Origin: Vibrio atlanticus
GTDB lineage: Bacteria; Pseudomonadota; Gammaproteobacteria; Enterobacterales; Vibrionaceae
DNA: 64,000 bases
Direction of reading: 5' to 3'
Assembly (NCBI RefSeq): GCF_024347315.1
Contig: NZ_AP025461.1
Location: forward strand, 868,001 to 932,000
Shown here: in pieces, positions 45,501-51,531 of the stretch
Layout of the letters: every line of letters starts with the position of its first letter
How positions within the stretch are numbered: position 1 is the stretch's first letter
Notes under the pieces: model-generated
The model's input: only the letters and a program-made list of their open reading frames with translations
Told to the model about the DNA's origin: nothing
Databases searched by the model: none
Translations under genes and position numbers: made by a program

Positions 45501-47546
45501 GGTCGCACTGCTGACAGTAGCGGTGTCGTTAGTGCCATTTACTGTGATAGTCACTTGATGCGGCGTGCCATCAGCAGAATGAACGGTGATGGTATCAGTA
45601 GCTGTCGAGCCTTTACCTAATGCTTGAACGGTCGGGTTAGTGTTATCAAGATCGTACGTCCAAGAACCAGTATCGGTCAGATGAAGCGTACCAAACGAGC
45701 CTGCAATATCGGTACTTCCTGTGGATGAAGTAGCGAAGTGCGCTTCACTGGTATCTACATCCGTTACCGCAAGTGTGCCCGAGGTCTTAAGTTGGGACTC
45801 TTCGGTTACCGCGCCGGCACTGGTTCCGCTTATCACGGCTTTATCATTGGTGCCGTTAACGGTAATTGCAATTTGATGAGGAGTGCCGTCGGCGGAGTGG
45901 ATGGTTATGATGTCTGTTGTCGCAGAGCCTTGACCAAGAGCCTGAACTTGTGGATTTTTATTATCTAGATCGTAGGTCCAATCGCCATTGTCTTTAAGGT
46001 GTAAAGTACCCAGTGTCCCCTTGAGGTCGGAATTAGAAAAATGCGCCTCTTTTGAGTCGATATCGGTGATGTTGAGTTGGCCCGAAACCGTTAGGTCTTT
46101 ATCTTCAGTAACTTGGCTTGAGCCATTACTTGTCCCGATAGCGAAAAACGAACTTGGTGAATTTGCTGTACTACTCGTGATTACCGCATGGTCGTTGGTG
46201 CCATTAATCGTAACCGTAACTTGATGTGCTGTGCCATCGGCAGAGTGAACAGTGACGATGTCTGTCGCAGTTGAACCTTGGCCAAGTCTTTGAACTACTG
46301 GGCTATTGTTGTCTAAATTGTATGTCCACGCACCGTCTTTGGTGATGCTTAGCGTACCGAAATTGCTAGTTACTTGTGATGCCTGGAAATGATCTTCTCC
46401 AAGATCTGAATCTGTTACCGAAAGCTGCCCTTGAACTTGTGTCGTTAAATCTTCAGTTAACGTGCCAGCATCCACACCCGTAATTACGGCATTGTCGTCG
46501 TTCCCGCCAATCGTCATATCGATGGTTTGCGGTGTGCCATCTTTGGTGTGAATTGTGAAACTTTCATGCAGTGAAGTGGCTGCGGTTAAAGCTTGAACAT
46601 TAGAGAGCGAGTTATCAACTTGATACTGCCAATGTCCATCAGCATCGATAGTTAATGAACCATATTTACCTGAGATAACTTCCGGTGTAACCGAACTTTC
46701 ATTTTGGTCAGGGTCTATGACATCGATTTTGCCGTTCGCATGTAACAAGCCTTGTGAATCAATATTGTGATCTTCTGTTACGACACCTGTTAAGTCTCCA
46801 GAAATACTTGGCGTGTCTTGCTTACCTGTTACCGGTATCTGAACAATGATGCTCGAGCCATTAGATAGGTGTAACGCAAAATGGTCAGTACCTGGTTGGT
46901 GCTGATTCAACAGTATGTATTGAGGAGAATTTGGATTCAATACGAATGTGTATTGACCATTTGCATCAACATGAAGCTCTCCGTACGTACCTTTTATGAC
47001 TTCTGGCATAAAGGTGACGGGTAAAGCGGGCGTCGTAGGCGCATTCGAATGAGTCGGCTGACCGTTACTTCCTGAGGAGATAGTCGGCATCGATACCGAA
47101 GGAATGTAATGGACTTGCGGGTGAGAAAGCGTCGATAAATGATGAGAAGGAACCAAGTGAGAGCTCGAACCATGGGCGGCATGACTTGCACTTAAGGTGG
47201 AGTTTACGTCGTTGTCACTCGTTTGAGCCTCTTGATGAGCAACCGCTGATGAGTCCGCCTTGCTATGGTCATCGGTGACATCTTTTTCGGTCACGTTATT
47301 TGCGGTTACTTGATCTGCAGCGTCGCTGGAATTGTCTATACTCTCTGCAGCAGCGTGTTTAGCCAATGATGGCAAAATCATCATGAGTGACTGAAAAAGT
47401 GGGATATTCACTTTTAGATGTGAATGCAGTCTGCGCTTCTTTTTTTGTGTTGGTTTCTTTTGCTCTAGCTCGTTACTTTTCTTATTTTTGATTTCTGTAT
47501 TTTTCTTGTTTGTTTCGACGTTTTTTTTGTTAGCCATTTTTATCAT
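36510..47546 (-). CDS. Giant VCBS/cadherin-like repeat adhesin
   Basis: The product is about 3,675 residues; the second ATG (47537, MANKKN) has a better GGA site than the first (47546). After a Lys-rich start and a hydrophobic stretch (VNIPLFQSLMMILPSLAKHAAA) come about 25 repeats of roughly 100 residues. Most are VCBS repeats of the type GAVTEESQL, TSGTLTVTD, GTLGTLHLTDNGTWTYDLDN and ITVNGTND; others are cadherin-like tandem-95 repeats (TEDT, FTPDANYNG, ATDID). Near 3080-3350 are Ig-like domains (ITGSVSGDYNAGDIVTLDVN). A Pro-rich linker and a His/Asp-rich tail (DDEHHHHNDIDGLPDIDPNS) end it. No RTX nonapeptides are seen. It is probably a surface or biofilm adhesin exported by the T1SS at 23268-28469, now 8 kb away. 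Confidence 0.88.
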   Translation of the reverse strand: MIKMANKKNVETNKKNTEIKNKKSNELEQKKPTQKKKRRLHSHLKVNIPLFQSLMMILPSLAKHAAAESIDNSSDAADQVTANNVTEKDVTDDHSKADSSAVAHQEAQTSDNDVNSTLSASHAAHGSSSHLVPSHHLSTLSHPQVHYIPSVSMPTISSGSNGQPTHSNAPTTPALPVTFMPEVIKGTYGELHVDANGQYTFVLNPNSPQYILLNQHQPGTDHFALHLSNGSSIIVQIPVTGKQDTPSISGDLTGVVTEDHNIDSQGLLHANGKIDVIDPDQNESSVTPEVISGKYGSLTIDADGHWQYQVDNSLSNVQALTAATSLHESFTIHTKDGTPQTIDMTIGGNDDNAVITGVDAGTLTEDLTTQVQGQLSVTDSDLGEDHFQASQVTSNFGTLSITKDGAWTYNLDNNSPVVQRLGQGSTATDIVTVHSADGTAHQVTVTINGTNDHAVITSSTANSPSSFFAIGTSNGSSQVTEDKDLTVSGQLNITDIDSKEAHFSNSDLKGTLGTLHLKDNGDWTYDLDNKNPQVQALGQGSATTDIITIHSADGTPHQIAITVNGTNDKAVISGTSAGAVTEESQLKTSGTLAVTDVDTSEAHFATSSTGSTDIAGSFGTLHLTDTGSWTYDLDNTNPTVQALGKGSTATDTITVHSADGTPHQVTITVNGTNDTATVSSATVAIYETDKAVTTSGTLTSTDVDNPDNAFTPDSISGTNGDLTIDANGHWAFTANGAFNQLNVGDKVEETFTVSSIDGTPSTIKVTINGTNDAATVSTATVSVDETDKAITTSGTLTSTDVDNPDNTFTPDSISGTNGDLTIDANGHWAFTANSAFNQLNVGDKVEETFTVSSIDGTSSTIKVTINGTNDKAVISGTSTGVVTEESQLKTSGSLTVTDVDAGQAHFSNTDIAGTLGTLHLTNSGTWTYDLDNTNPTVQALGKGTTATDTITVHSADGTPHQITITVNGTNDKAIIGGTNSGAVTEESQLQTSGTLTVTDVDTGEAHFSNTDIAGTLGTLHLTDNGTWTYDLDNTNPQVQALGKSATATDTITVNSADGTPHQITITVSGTNDTAVIGGTSAGAVTEETQLQTSGSLTITDTDTGEAHFSNTDIKGSLGTLHLTDAGQWTYDLDNTNPTVQALGKGAATTDTITVTSADGTTHQVTIAVNGTNDKAVITGTNTGAVTEDQDLTNQLNVHPNYMLTQGKLFISDVDTNEATFPMQSGIVGDHGIGSFTLIPSGIWLFSADSKQAAVQALGVGETLTESTTITSVDGTQKTILVTINGTNDAPVITPVATQTVTEDGSKTITFHATDIDTTDTLTPSVSATHGSASLNAQGEIVFTPDANYNGPASVVLSVTDGHTTTSQTINVDVTPANDAPVINPIVPVNATEDGAVVTGQLTSTDIDAGDTATFTTTSTQGGFTLNADGSYNLDPTDASFQHLKAGEISTFTIPVTVTDSVGATDTKDLVITVTGTNDTPVISGVDTGALKEDVSANPQSNELTATGKLDIVDIDTGEGSFVSHGFNKTALQGHYGKLEISQDGSWSYSADNSQTAIQSLGEGEQLTDTIKVTSKDGTTHDVVVTINGTNDTAVIGGSSTGAVTEETQLQTSGILTVTDIDTGEAHFANADIQGTLGTLHLTDNGAWTYDLDNTNPAVQALGNGATATDTITVHSADGTPHQVTITVNGTNDNAVVGGVDTASVTEKAAGDNMSPDHAQSGMATLRVSTLNANGHLSVIDPDSGQSGFADNNVGYNYHGTYGDLILNPNGDWNYYADAGSLTHIGGRPTTRGSAIDKLGEGETLTDTITVHTKDGTPHNIVITINGSNDRPYCSSEVQLNAGTEDTRQTITAAQLLQNSIDVDKNDSGLLTVANLHPDHGSILDNQNGTYTFTPEKDYNGKVHFTYDVKDAHGGVTHTGATSSLSAVADKAVISGSDTGTIIEDHNVGHSSLQPVVASGLLSVTDPDAGQDHFQVNLLLGEQAIHDPFGGFLRITPSGAWGYEVANSRLQSLAEGEVEKVVYRVYSADHTAHDITITVTGTNDQPSITATTLAHGTEDTHYQMQANQFGFSDIDTGDTLHSIAITDLPSATQGKFVLDGHDVTAGQHIPTADISKLQFVPAQDFNGDVQFKYTVNDGHDDSQEATNTLHIDAVGDTAVITGTTTGDVDEGHGTYHDRSPNYAQLGMAKLTNDPLYTDGKLEIIDPDTGEAQFDTKGIGYSYHGTYGQLILNADGNWHYKVTVGSNQQNVATKIDQLGDGQELTDTITIYSKDGTAQDIVITIHGDNDRPYISSEVTLSTGTEDTALTFTKADLLANTVDVDANDAGKLSIENLLVDHGSVVDNKDGTYTFTPTKDYNGQVHFSYDVTDAHGGTTHTGAITTLAAVNDAATFAGDSSSIKEDTNIHHNAHITGSATIPDALSCHGHLIVSDADGHGEAALDLKGQPKISLDGTYGHFDITSTGTWVYKADNKSTQIQDLDNGQTLTDSIEVTSKDGTKHSITVTINGTTDDPVLHSLSDSGVQHSGPVEGNLLTGSGTDQGLSGAATDTDSNAHLVLQDIQIKDPVSGYVAVRPGQPHTMAGIGTLAIEANGHYTFTPEAGFTGKVPSMVYRVGDDGGNPIGDSSQNSLSIEVTPPLQHAPTVTGQTVSTNEDITRTITTSEFGYSDQDGDALQFVTISSLPSHGLLLLNGNAVTANQQISKADLDAGHLTFTPSNNENGANYAQFTFTANDGHKNSASATMVVDVNAVNDAPIVGSSFISSLEDKPHAFTTADFKYSDIDGDALNHITITNVAHGVLSLNGATVNVGDDVSASDVSSLIFTPTHNYFSSGVSGLGAVQFTANDGQADSKEGSIFINIANAADPATFGGDSTGVAQEDMTLQASGTLTSSDPDGTTGFIAVQGGAGIVGSKGYGHAHIDSNGHWTYDLYNKHPIVQQLGEGQTDTETITVQSADGTHHDIVVTITGTNDAPILGVNQTSSTAGTLTETDVDVNDTHMFSVVSSTGQFGSLSVDPNTGDYVYTPNTSITGMSYNSATNSYHGVDVFEVKVSDGHTEDSKFITFDASGHVTMSPTGSLVTSTTVPHQPVVTATQPTLPSGTNVAPTNTVTLDLASTSDSGSSQTDNLTNDTTPTINGHTDIPYSQVTIYDGSKPIGHAVSNASGQYSVVVDSLTDGDHNLSAKALAPSSVLPATSSLLSVHIDTQVHVGIQTDPITADNVINAQESNSSIDITGSVSGDYNAGDIVTLDVNGTQHTGVVDAKGHYSIAVPGSELIADADQKIEASVAVTDTAGNSAHATADVTYQVDTQVSVPTITFENAGADNLYSKAEIARGQANTITATVTPPGDAKIGEHLVVNGQDHVLDAHTLQHGIQIEVHPGSNVQATMTDEHGNTAGSQGFAASAIPEPIIVRPPSGSHQVSGTLGVPPLLPSLTPVPTAQSGWRIHLPNGQYVTSHHGQYGTLTIDPQTGHLHYQEQAQVHTGPHGSASGIGQHEDKFEVALQGSNQDEVVAHVNIQILSHGPGNSGKLTVGTEVVDMTITPLVHTSHPAPPPPPPVQHDEPDMASQADFTVTLSDDSNLDLTQQTHQEPDQKSSHHGAAAYLDALGIKPDATSTTVHDQPADMDIVLAQVDQPDAATHDQAHLDMSDALEHHDANINHNQDDEHHHHNDIDGLPDIDPNS

Positions 47547-47714
47547 CCGTGAATCGTGGTTGCACTATCTTAAGTAAAATACACAGATAGAGGTTTCGCT
47601 AGCTAATTGGATAATTTTTAAAGAAAAAACTGCAAAGTCGAAGAATTATCTCATTTTGATGAAAGAGAGGATGAATACTTTTTCAACGGTCAGGTAAATA
47701 TCGGCACAATGGCA

Positions 47715-47745
47715 TTGACCTTACCCTAAGGGGAACGTTTATAGT
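47715..47745 (+). promoter_or_regulatory. CueR/MerR-type copper promoter
   Basis: TTGACC (-35, 47715-47720) and TATAGT (-10, 47740-47745) are separated by 19 bases containing the dyad CCTTACCC-TAA-GGGGAACG. The long spacer with an embedded dyad is the hallmark of CueR-type activation, and the sequence strongly resembles E. coli cueO/copA promoters. It should drive the Met-rich protein and the cus genes. Confidence 0.8.
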
Positions 47746-47770
47746 TGCGTTGTAAATTCAAAGGTAAGCT

Positions 47771-48235
47771 ATGACAAACACATTCCGAAAAACTTGGATT
47801 ATTGTTTTCAGCATCATTGCGATGTTGATGTCTAGCTATGCCTCAAGCTCCTCAGCCTTGATGACTAAAGTAATGATGATGGAAATGGGGTCGAGCAAGT
47901 CGGCTTGTTACCACAGCGATACTTCGGTTAATGATTCAATGGCAGGGTGTCATGTGATGAGTGAAGAAGTACACGCTGAAGACTCTAACATGAGTGCCCA
48001 TGCTTTGATGGCTCAATTCGATATGCCTTCAATGAGCGAAGACGGCAGTCCGATGATGGGTAACCATTGTTCGAGTGCCGATTGCTGTGCCTCAATGTGT
48101 TCTGCAAGCCCCTATCCAATTCAGACTGTTCAAGCCGTTGATCAACTTTCCTTTTCATTAGCTCGTTTTCAATCGGTCACGATTGGCCAGAAAGTCGCAC
48201 GCGCTCAATCTTTGCTACGCCCACCTTCCGCATAA
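47771..48235 (+). CDS. Met/Cys/His-rich exported metal-binding protein
   Basis: The 154-residue protein has a hydrophobic N-terminal segment (about 9-30, probable signal peptide). It is then rich in Met, His and Cys, with clusters KVMMMEMGSSKSACYHSD, MAGCHVMSEEVH, MPSMSEDGSPMMGNHCSSADCCASMC. These are typical soft-metal ligands. It is the first gene behind a CueR-like promoter and heads the cus cluster, so a periplasmic copper-sensing or copper-buffering role is likely. It resembles CopL-like small regulators of copper operons in layout, but I cannot name the family securely. Confidence 0.75.
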   Translation: MTNTFRKTWIIVFSIIAMLMSSYASSSSALMTKVMMMEMGSSKSACYHSDTSVNDSMAGCHVMSEEVHAEDSNMSAHALMAQFDMPSMSEDGSPMMGNHCSSADCCASMCSASPYPIQTVQAVDQLSFSLARFQSVTIGQKVARAQSLLRPPSA

Positions 48236-48328
48236 ATCTATATCTAAAAATACAGCTCTATCAGTTAGATAAATCTGATAAGCCATTCTTTTTTATGCGC
48301 TAATTAGCGCTAGATATGGACATTCATT

Positions 48329-49777
48329 GTGAATATGAAACCAACAACCTCTGTGTTTGTCATGAACACGAGCTTAGTGGTTGCTGCTGCCTTGCCTATG
48401 GCCTTGTTTTCAAGTGCTACGCTCGCGGCTACCACGGCGTCAGCTTCAAATGCTCAACACATTTCAGCACATGACCAAGCAAGCTCGACGCAGCAACTCA
48501 ATACACTGATTGAGATTGCTTTAAGCGAAGATGGAAATCGCAAACAGTACTTTGCTCAGTCTCAAGCGATGCGAGAAACGGGCATTGCCAGCTCGACCTT
48601 AATGGACCCGAAATTGAAAGTTGGATTTGGCGGTTTGCCTGTCGATAGCTTTCAATTCGACGAAGACCCGATGACCAATATATCGGTAGGGCTGATGCAG
48701 CAGTTTGAGCGTGGCGATACGCTTAACCTTCAACAGAAAAAGGCAGGCCAACAGGCAGATGCTTTAGCTTTGCAGGTGCAAGCAAGAGAATTGACGGTTG
48801 CGAATAGCATGACGCAGCTTTGGCTTGAGTTAGGTTATCAGCAAAAGGCTGAGTCGGTGATTCGTCAAAATCGTCGTTTGTTGGTTGAGCTTGAAAACTA
48901 TGTACAAACCAATTACTCAATTGGTAAAAGTGAAGCTCAAGATCTGCTTAATGCTCAGCTTCAAGTGAGCAAGCTTGATGAGAAACTTCAGGCAAACCAG
49001 CAGGTTCAGCGCCGCTTAATCTCTCAGCTTTCTGAATGGTTGGGTTCTGATTGGCTAGGCTCTCAGGTTCTTGATTCTCAGGGTACACTGAATGCAACTA
49101 ACCAAATCGATTGGTCGTTGTTGGAAAGCAAATTAGCGACCAATATCGATTCAACTAAGCACTACCAGCTACTGACTGACCATCCTTTGGTTAAGATCTC
49201 CGATGTCAGTATTGCCTCCAATCAAACTCAGGTTGAGTTAGCCGAGCAAGCTTATACCCCGCAGTTTGGGGTGGAAGTGATGTATGCACACCGTCAAGCC
49301 AATAACATGGCGGGTGAACCAGCTTCTGATCTTGTGAGTGCTTATCTGACAGTCGACATCCCGCTGTTTACAGGGAGCCGACAAGATAAAAACTTATCGG
49401 CTGCTCAGTATCAAGTTGGTGCGGCTAAATCTCAAAAAGACACCTTACTTTCCCAAATGAACGCGCAAGTCAACGCATTGCTGGTGGACAGATCAAATCT
49501 GATCCAGCGATTAGATCGCTATCAAACGTCCTTGCTTCCTCAAACCGCAGCACGAATCAGCGCGGTTGAGAGGGGCTATCAAAACAACACCGCCCAGTTT
49601 AACGATGTCATTTCAGCAACGACCGATGAGCTGGCGCTTCAGTTAGAGCAACAACGTTTGATCACCGATCTCAACATCGTTAACAGCAAACTGGCGGCGT
49701 TAGTCAGTGGCTTTGAATACCAAGTAAACCAACCACAACTCAGCTCAAGCGCAACTAAACACACAGCCAATCAATAA
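48329..49777 (+). CDS. cusC: CusC-like outer-membrane efflux protein
   Basis: The start is GTG 48329 or ATG 48335; neither has a strong ribosome-binding site. The 482-residue protein has a signal peptide (near ATLA-AT) and the TolC/CusC pattern of two structural repeats, each a long helical hairpin and beta-strand. LYGLSxG-like turns are seen in GLMQQFERGDTLNLQQKKAG and TVDIPLFTGSRQDKNLSAAQ. The second repeat ends before NTAQFNDVISATTDELALQLEQQRL. It is the outer-membrane channel of the CusCBA copper/silver exporter; the CusB and CusA genes follow directly. It is not lipobox-bearing, unlike E. coli CusC. Confidence 0.88.
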   Translation: MNMKPTTSVFVMNTSLVVAAALPMALFSSATLAATTASASNAQHISAHDQASSTQQLNTLIEIALSEDGNRKQYFAQSQAMRETGIASSTLMDPKLKVGFGGLPVDSFQFDEDPMTNISVGLMQQFERGDTLNLQQKKAGQQADALALQVQARELTVANSMTQLWLELGYQQKAESVIRQNRRLLVELENYVQTNYSIGKSEAQDLLNAQLQVSKLDEKLQANQQVQRRLISQLSEWLGSDWLGSQVLDSQGTLNATNQIDWSLLESKLATNIDSTKHYQLLTDHPLVKISDVSIASNQTQVELAEQAYTPQFGVEVMYAHRQANNMAGEPASDLVSAYLTVDIPLFTGSRQDKNLSAAQYQVGAAKSQKDTLLSQMNAQVNALLVDRSNLIQRLDRYQTSLLPQTAARISAVERGYQNNTAQFNDVISATTDELALQLEQQRLITDLNIVNSKLAALVSGFEYQVNQPQLSSSATKHTANQ

Positions 49778-49788
49778 GGGAATAGACA

Positions 49789-51531
49789 ATGAATACAGTA
49801 AAAGTAGCAACAATCGCTTTATTGGTCGGTGGTGCATTGGGTTTTTGTGTGAACCATTTTCTAATTAACCCAGCACACGACATGTCAGCAATGGCAACGA
49901 GTACAGACGCCGAAGTAAGTAAACAAACCAAGGATGAACCTCTGTACTGGGTGGCTCCGATGGACCCAAATTATCAGCGTGATAAGCCGGGCCAGTCACC
50001 AATGGGGATGGATCTTATCCCTGTATATGCTGACGATGTGAACGGCGGAGCCAAAGATAAGCCCGGTACCGTGTTCATTGATTCTTCGGTAGAAAATAAC
50101 CTGGGTGTCAAAACAGCGAAAGTTAAGTTCGAAGCGCTGTCTCCTCGGATTGAAACCGTGGGTTATGTGGCGTTCGATGAAAGTACATTGTGGCAAACCA
50201 ACGTAAGAGCAGCTGGTTGGGTTGAGAAGCTCTACATCAACGCTGTGGGTGAGAAGGTAAACAAAGGTGATGTGCTGTTCACGCTTTACTCGCCAGAGCT
50301 TGTAAAGGCACAAGAAGAGTTACTGAGTGCTTATAAAACGGGTCGCAAAGGATTGGTCAAGGGCTCTACTGAACGCTTGGTTACCTTAGGTGTAGATAAA
50401 GCGCAGATACGATCCATCGCTCGTAAAGGGAAAGCCTCGCAAACCATCGAAATCAAAGCGCCTGCGGATGGTGTCATCGCTAGCCTGAATATTCGAGAGG
50501 GTGGTTACCTTTCGCCTGCTCAAGCGGTAATCAGCGCAGGGCCTCTAAATGAAGTGTGGGTTGATGCTGAAGTCTTTGAACGCCAAGCACACTGGATCTC
50601 ATCAGGCAGCAATGCCGAAATGACACTGGATGCGATTCCCGGTAAGGAGTGGCAGGGCAACGTAGATTATGTCTACCCAATTCTGGACCCGAAAACTCGA
50701 ACCTTGCGCGTTCGTTTGAAGTTCTCTAACCCGCATGGCGAGCTTAAGCCGAACATGTTCGCCAATATTGCACTGAAACCGATCAGTGATGAATCTGTTC
50801 TTACTATCCCAAGATCGTCGGTGATTCATTCAGGTGGCATGACACGAGTTGTGCTGTCTGAAGGTGCTGGCAAATACCGTTCAGCGCGTATTGAGGTTGG
50901 TCGTGAAGCCGGCGAAAAAATAGAGGTGATTCAAGGGTTGCAGCAAGGTGAGGACATTGTCACTTCTGCACACTTCATGTTGGATTCTGAATCGAGTCAA
51001 TCGGCTGATCTTTCACGCATTAATGGTGTTGAAGAAGAAGCTGAAACGGTGTGGGCGAACGGTGAAATTTCCGATGTGATGCAAGGCAGCCGTATGGTGA
51101 CAATTAACCATCAGCCAGTCCCTGAATGGGATTGGCCGGGCATGGTGATGAATTTCACCTTTGCGGAAGGCTTAGACATGAGTGACGTGCAACGTGGTAA
51201 GGCAATTGACTTTGAGATGCGAAAGACAGAGTCAGGGCAGTACGAGGTTGTGGATTACAAGGTCAACAAACACAAGATCGCCGGCGAAGTTTGGGTAACG
51301 GGTGACATCACCATATTGATGTCAGATTTTGGCATGATCACTGTAAAGCATCAGCCAGTCCCTGAGTGGAATTGGAAAGCGGGTGAAATGAATTTCCAAG
51401 CCAGTGATGACCTTGATTTATCTGAGTTTGCCGAGGGTCAAACCATTCGGTTTCTAGTGGCGAAGCAAGGTTCTGATTATGTGCTCAAATCTCTCGAACC
51501 GACGAATAGCACGGGTGAGGGCACATTATGA
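49789..51531 (+). CDS. cusB: CusB-like adaptor fused to two CusF-like domains
   Basis: Residues 1-25 are a signal or anchor segment. Residues 51-80 form a heavy-metal-binding motif (YWVAPMDPNYQRDKPGQSPM, then GMDL). Residues about 85-410 are the membrane-fusion core with barrel-sandwich and beta-barrel domains. After about residue 420 there are two CusF-like copper-chaperone domains. The first has INHQPVPEWDWPGMVMNF, with the His, Trp, Met, Met ligands of CusF. The second has VKHQPVPEWNWKAGEMNF, which keeps His, Trp and one Met but lacks the first Met. The start lies 11 bases after cusC and the end overlaps cusA by 4 bases. Fusion of the chaperone to the adaptor should deliver Cu(I) or Ag(I) in cis; the double CusF is unusual. 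Confidence 0.9.
   Translation: MNTVKVATIALLVGGALGFCVNHFLINPAHDMSAMATSTDAEVSKQTKDEPLYWVAPMDPNYQRDKPGQSPMGMDLIPVYADDVNGGAKDKPGTVFIDSSVENNLGVKTAKVKFEALSPRIETVGYVAFDESTLWQTNVRAAGWVEKLYINAVGEKVNKGDVLFTLYSPELVKAQEELLSAYKTGRKGLVKGSTERLVTLGVDKAQIRSIARKGKASQTIEIKAPADGVIASLNIREGGYLSPAQAVISAGPLNEVWVDAEVFERQAHWISSGSNAEMTLDAIPGKEWQGNVDYVYPILDPKTRTLRVRLKFSNPHGELKPNMFANIALKPISDESVLTIPRSSVIHSGGMTRVVLSEGAGKYRSARIEVGREAGEKIEVIQGLQQGEDIVTSAHFMLDSESSQSADLSRINGVEEEAETVWANGEISDVMQGSRMVTINHQPVPEWDWPGMVMNFTFAEGLDMSDVQRGKAIDFEMRKTESGQYEVVDYKVNKHKIAGEVWVTGDITILMSDFGMITVKHQPVPEWNWKAGEMNFQASDDLDLSEFAEGQTIRFLVAKQGSDYVLKSLEPTNSTGEGTL

Noticed and set aside
36510..47546. CRISPR or other repeat array suggested by regularly spaced DNA repeats
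   Set aside because: The roughly 300-bp periodicity is fully explained by protein VCBS repeats in one open frame; there are no short identical repeats with unique spacers.
36510..47546. RTX toxin
   Set aside because: No GGxGxDxLx nonapeptide repeats were found; the domains are VCBS, cadherin-like and Ig-like.
48329..49777. cusC product as the TolC partner of the T1SS
   Set aside because: Its position inside a cusCBA operon under a copper promoter makes the copper pump the likely partner; the T1SS channel is probably encoded elsewhere.
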